DNA of 34,042 nt, taken from the NCBI GenBank assembly GCA_030834895.1, contig JAUQXA010000037.1, positions 1-34,042 on the forward strand, read 5' to 3'. The notes below the pieces were generated by a model. It saw only the letters and a list, made by a program, of their open reading frames with translations, was not told where the DNA came from and did no database searches. The first letter of the stretch is position 1; the number at the start of each line of letters is the position of its first letter. This DNA comes from Anaerolineales bacterium (GTDB lineage Bacteria; Chloroflexota; Anaerolineae; Anaerolineales; Villigracilaceae). The position numbers and the translations under genes were made by a program. Positions 30,988 to 34,042 of this stretch are shown here, piece by piece.

Positions 30988-32979
30988 ATGCTCACACTCG
31001 TTGAAAAGGTCTTGTTCGTCCTTGCGACACTTGCATCGTTGTACTATACCTATCGCGGCTTCGCCCGCATCATGGGTCACATCAATAGCGGACAGGGAAA
31101 AATAGACTGGTCGCTGGCTTACAAACGAGTCTGGGAACTTATCCTCAAAGTGGGATTGTTCCAGCCCGTTTTTCGTTTCCGCCTGTGGACGAGTATCCTG
31201 CACGCGCTGGTCGGCTGGGGCTTCCTTTCCTTTTTGCTGATCAACCTCGGGGACTTGATCTACGCCTTCACCAATTTCAAACTTCTCGACAACACGGGCT
31301 TATTCGGCGACATCTACCGATTGCTGGCAGACATCGTCAACGTGCTGATCATCGTCGGCATCGTGGCGCTGGCATTCCGCCGCTTCATCCTGCGACCCGT
31401 AACTCTGACCACGCGCGAAACGACTCTGCTGAATCCCAAAGCAAGGTTTGGCATCCTGCGTGACTCGGCGATTGTGGCGACGTTTATCTTCATCCACAAC
31501 CTGATGCGCTTCCTGGGCGAATCCTTCTCGCTGGCTTTGGCGGGACACGCTGACAGCTGGCAGCCAACCATCTCGGCTGTGTCCCAGCTTTGGGCGGGGA
31601 TGAATCCCACAGCTCTCGTCGTGGGTGAACACGTCGCGTTCTGGCTATCCATCGGCGCAGTCGTCGCCTTCCTCCCATACTTCCCGTATTCAAAGCACAT
31701 TCACGTCTTCTTCGCCCCGATCAATTTCGCAGTGAAGCCTGCGCGGAAATCCATCGGGCAGTTGAGTTACATCAACCTCGAAGACCAGAGCATCGAACAG
31801 TTTGGCGCGGCAAAAATGAAAGACCTCGGTTGGGAGCAGATCATGGACAGCTACGCCTGCATCATGTGCTTCCGCTGTCAGGAGGTTTGCCCCGAGTACA
31901 ACACGGGCAAGCTGCTTTCGCCCGCCGCGCTGGAGATCAACAAGCGTTACCATTTCAACGGCGGCGGCACGACGGACGTGGCGATGACCGAGTTGATTTC
32001 AGAGGAGGCGGTTTGGGCTTGCACCTCCTGCGGCGCGTGCGTGGACATCTGCCCCGTGGGCAACGAACCGATGCGCGACATTCTCGACATTCGCAGAAAT
32101 CTTTCGATGATGGAAAGCTCCTTCCCCAAGCAATTGGAGTCTGCCTTCAAGGGCATGGAACGCAACATGAACCCGTGGAACGTTTCGCAAGCTGACCGCA
32201 TGAAATGGGCGGACGGATTGAAGGTGCCGACCATCGAGCAAAATCCTGAACCTGATATTTTGTGGTGGGTGGGATGCGCTCCCGCAACCGATGTCCGCGC
32301 GCAGAAGACGGCGCAAGCCTTTGCGAAGATTTTGAACGCGGCGGGAGTTAACTTTGCGGTGCTTGGCAAGAACGAAGCCTGCACAGGTGACTCGGCGCGG
32401 CGCGCGGGACGCGAGGATATTTTCTTTGGCTTGGCGACGCAGAACGTTGAAATCCTGAACGAGGTCGCGCCGAAGCGAATCGTCACGACTTGTCCGCACT
32501 GTCTGCATACGCTCAAGAACGAGTATCCCGCGTTCGGTGGCAATTACGAAGTAATTCATCATACGCAATTGATCAACGAATTGGTCGGTTCTGGGAAGAT
32601 ACAATTACAAATTACCAATGACCAATTACAAGTTACCTTCCATGACCCGTGTTATCTGGGACGGCACAACCAAACGTTCGACGCGCCACGTTCGGCGTTG
32701 AAGTCCGCTGGCGCGTTGACCATCGAAATGCCGCGCAACGAAGCCAAGGCTTTCTGCTGTGGTGCGGGTGGCGCTCAAATGTGGAAGGAAGAAGAGCCAG
32801 GCTCGGCGCGAGTCAACGAAGCGCGCTTCGCCGAAGCCAAAGCGACGGGCGCTGGCACGGTGGCAGTCGGATGTCCATTCTGCCTGACGATGATGAACGA
32901 CGCCACCAAGGCGGACGGCGGGACAATCCAGGTCAAGGATGTGGCGGAGATTGTGGCGGAGAGGTTGAAGAGCCAGTAA
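30988..32979 (+). CDS. Membrane Fe-S oxidoreductase of the HdrD/CCG type (ETF:quinone oxidoreductase-like)
   Basis: A 663-residue electron-transfer protein. The N-terminal 250 residues have about six membrane helices like the cytochrome-b/NarI-type subunit. Two 4Fe-4S clusters follow: Cys291, 294, 297, 301 and Cys345, 348, 351, 355. The C-terminus has two CCG domains (WWVGCAP; Cys555 in HDPCYLG; Cys590-Cys591-Gly; GCPFC). This fusion is the layout of FadF/EMO-like proteins thought to pass electrons from electron-transferring flavoprotein to menaquinone; no etfAB genes are in the window, so the partner is inferred. ATG 30988 has GGAG five bases upstream. A 7-bp-period tract lies in frame just before HDPCYLG. 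Confidence 0.9.
   Translation: MLTLVEKVLFVLATLASLYYTYRGFARIMGHINSGQGKIDWSLAYKRVWELILKVGLFQPVFRFRLWTSILHALVGWGFLSFLLINLGDLIYAFTNFKLLDNTGLFGDIYRLLADIVNVLIIVGIVALAFRRFILRPVTLTTRETTLLNPKARFGILRDSAIVATFIFIHNLMRFLGESFSLALAGHADSWQPTISAVSQLWAGMNPTALVVGEHVAFWLSIGAVVAFLPYFPYSKHIHVFFAPINFAVKPARKSIGQLSYINLEDQSIEQFGAAKMKDLGWEQIMDSYACIMCFRCQEVCPEYNTGKLLSPAALEINKRYHFNGGGTTDVAMTELISEEAVWACTSCGACVDICPVGNEPMRDILDIRRNLSMMESSFPKQLESAFKGMERNMNPWNVSQADRMKWADGLKVPTIEQNPEPDILWWVGCAPATDVRAQKTAQAFAKILNAAGVNFAVLGKNEACTGDSARRAGREDIFFGLATQNVEILNEVAPKRIVTTCPHCLHTLKNEYPAFGGNYEVIHHTQLINELVGSGKIQLQITNDQLQVTFHDPCYLGRHNQTFDAPRSALKSAGALTIEMPRNEAKAFCCGAGGAQMWKEEEPGSARVNEARFAEAKATGAGTVAVGCPFCLTMMNDATKADGGTIQVKDVAEIVAERLKSQ
32601..32635. 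repeat. 7-bp-period tract inside the Fe-S oxidoreductase gene
   Basis: Five units in register: ACAATTA, CAAATTA, CCAATGA, CCAATTA, CAAGTTA. It is in frame and codes the IQLQITNDQLQV strand between the two halves of the last CCG domain. Confidence 0.85.
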
Positions 32980-33025
32980 GTCAGTTGTTAGTGGTCAGTG
33001 GGCGGGCAGGAGTGTCTGCCCACTG
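32980..33025 (+). repeat. Short heptamer tract and hairpin after the Fe-S oxidoreductase gene
   Basis: GTCAGTT, GTTAGTG and GTCAGTG follow the stop codon directly. The last unit runs into a stem CAGTGGGC (32996-33003) / GCCCACTG (33018-33025). There is no T run, so termination here is uncertain. Confidence 0.6.
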
Positions 33026-33121
33026 ATGTTTGATGTATGTTTCGCTTCAAATCCCTTAGCATGAAGACTTGCCGAAATTTTTTGCAGGCTATGTCGCACT
33101 CAGACCCGATTTCATAAAATA

Positions 33122-33973
33122 ATGGGTAACAAAATGACAATATCAAATTCACCTCCTGTTGTTCAACCCCCAAAAAAATCATCTTGGGTTTCTGGCTGTG
33201 TAATCACTGTGCTTGTTGTGATTTTTGCGATTCTTGGTGTTTATAACCTTGTTTCTGGTTCCATAATCGCCTACGTTTTTTCTTCTGCTCAAATGCTTTC
33301 CCTGATAAATATCGCCATTTTGCTGATTATTGGCTTGACTGGTTTGATCTATTTCTTCCTTGCCTTTCGTCTCAAACGACAACATTGGCTGATTTCCCTG
33401 GCGTTAGTGGCTGTTGTCTGGTTGGTCCTTCCCTTGCCGCTCAGCTTTCTTATAAATACTTCAACCGCCAGGATTCGGAATGACGGCTATTCAATGGCAG
33501 AAACCCTGCCTGGCGAAAGTTATATTTTGGTTGATAAACTGGCATATCAGCAGAATGCCCCGCAACGCGGTGACATTGTTTTATTCAAGCTCCCAATGGA
33601 TCCAGAGCAGGACATGCTGAAACGCGTGATCGGTCTTCCTAGCGAGGTAGTCTCCATTGATCAAGGTCAGGTTTCAATCAATGGGACTCCCATTGACGAA
33701 CCTTATATTTCTGAAAAGGCGACTTATTCTGGGGAATGGGAAATTCCCACAGGGCAGTATTTTGTTTTAGGTGACAACCGACCCAATTCTTCGGACTCAC
33801 ACAATTGGGGATTTGTGCCCCGCGAAAATATTACAGGCAAAGCAGTTTGGATATACTTTCCCTTTGACTCTTTCAGGAAAATCCTTGATGATAATTTCCC
33901 GCGGTATTGGTGCATAAATCGAAGAATAAGCGCAATTCACCTGTCTGGAAGCAGGGATTACACAACTGGATAA
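33122..33973 (+). CDS. lepB: Signal peptidase I with three N-terminal membrane helices
   Basis: A 283-residue S26A peptidase that removes signal peptides from exported proteins. The catalytic Ser124 is in GYSMAETL and the general base Lys167 in MLKRVIGLP, 43 residues apart as is usual. GDNRPNSSDSHNWG marks the conserved box E. Three membrane helices (about 20-42, 58-84 and 90-115) precede the catalytic domain, more than in most signal peptidases. The start may be ATG 33122 or ATG 33134; no ribosome binding site is clear and a TAAAAT ends one base before 33122, which would favour 33134 if it is a -10. Base composition is more AT-rich than its neighbours. Confidence 0.92.
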   Translation: MGNKMTISNSPPVVQPPKKSSWVSGCVITVLVVIFAILGVYNLVSGSIIAYVFSSAQMLSLINIAILLIIGLTGLIYFFLAFRLKRQHWLISLALVAVVWLVLPLPLSFLINTSTARIRNDGYSMAETLPGESYILVDKLAYQQNAPQRGDIVLFKLPMDPEQDMLKRVIGLPSEVVSIDQGQVSINGTPIDEPYISEKATYSGEWEIPTGQYFVLGDNRPNSSDSHNWGFVPRENITGKAVWIYFPFDSFRKILDDNFPRYWCINRRISAIHLSGSRDYTTG

Positions 33974-34042
33974 CTTTCTGGCATGCCGAGATGGGTCATT
34001 TGGTTGAGTGCCAAGCAACGAATGAGCGCCTGCGAGGTTTGC
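33974..34042. other. Unassigned window end
   Basis: The last 69 bases after lepB show no gene start, repeat or RNA that I can recognise. Confidence 0.5.

Noticed and set aside
30791..31105. Plus-strand ORF of 104 codons before the Fe-S oxidoreductase
   Set aside because: It is a translation of the dispersed GTCATTGCGAG hairpin element and overlaps the real start of the next gene in another frame.

Overview
The window looks like a chromosome segment of a free-living bacterium, most likely a member of the Chloroflexota (Anaerolineae-like). That assignment is inference. It rests on protein flavour (an Anaerolineae-style TPR protein, a MAM-like metalloprotease, a CCG-type membrane Fe-S oxidoreductase, an S41/zinc-peptidase/HAD neighbourhood), on GC-rich housekeeping genes, and on abundant degenerate 7-bp repeats between and inside genes. 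No rRNA, tRNA, CRISPR array or insertion sequence was recognised.

Left part (1-5500): an integron gene-cassette array with no integrase in view. Six sites of 129-130 bp have all the marks of attC recombination sites: RYYYAAC and GTTRRRY-type cores, stem arms with an extrahelical A, and exact complementarity between the two ends of each cassette. All cassette genes lie on the minus strand, and the attC asymmetry agrees, so the array reads right to left and its attI-like head is at 5494-5500. Cassettes encode a HEAT-repeat protein, a DUF4760-like protein with a TPR membrane protein (one two-gene cassette), a DUF6602-like PD-(D/E)XK protein, and two polytopic membrane proteins. One cassette has no convincing gene. 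The cassettes are more AT-rich than the rest. The head abuts a cluster of four TATACAG half-sites around a promoter-like sequence aimed into the array (5506-5567).

Middle part (5848-20906): clpC, a secreted or membrane-anchored metalloprotease, a cupin, a large soluble LacI-like sensor histidine kinase, then an envelope/polysaccharide module on the minus strand (UDP-glucose dehydrogenase; methyltransferase - GT-C-like membrane protein - membrane protein operon), a CheY-like receiver, a GT4 glycosyltransferase and a YtxH-like protein.

Right part (21058-34042): a MrfA/YprA-type helicase with an HNH module inside its DUF1998 region, translationally coupled to a flippase-like membrane protein; a zinc peptidase, an S41 protease and a small membrane protein; a HAD phosphatase back-to-back with an endonuclease-type MutL from a symmetric 20-bp promoter region; a diguanylate cyclase; a membrane Fe-S oxidoreductase; and signal peptidase I.

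A recurring theme is repeats of exactly 7-bp period, plus other palindromic repeats. They sit in intergenic DNA and also in frame inside conserved genes (helicase, MutL, Fe-S oxidoreductase), at the loops and linkers where a protein can tolerate extra residues.
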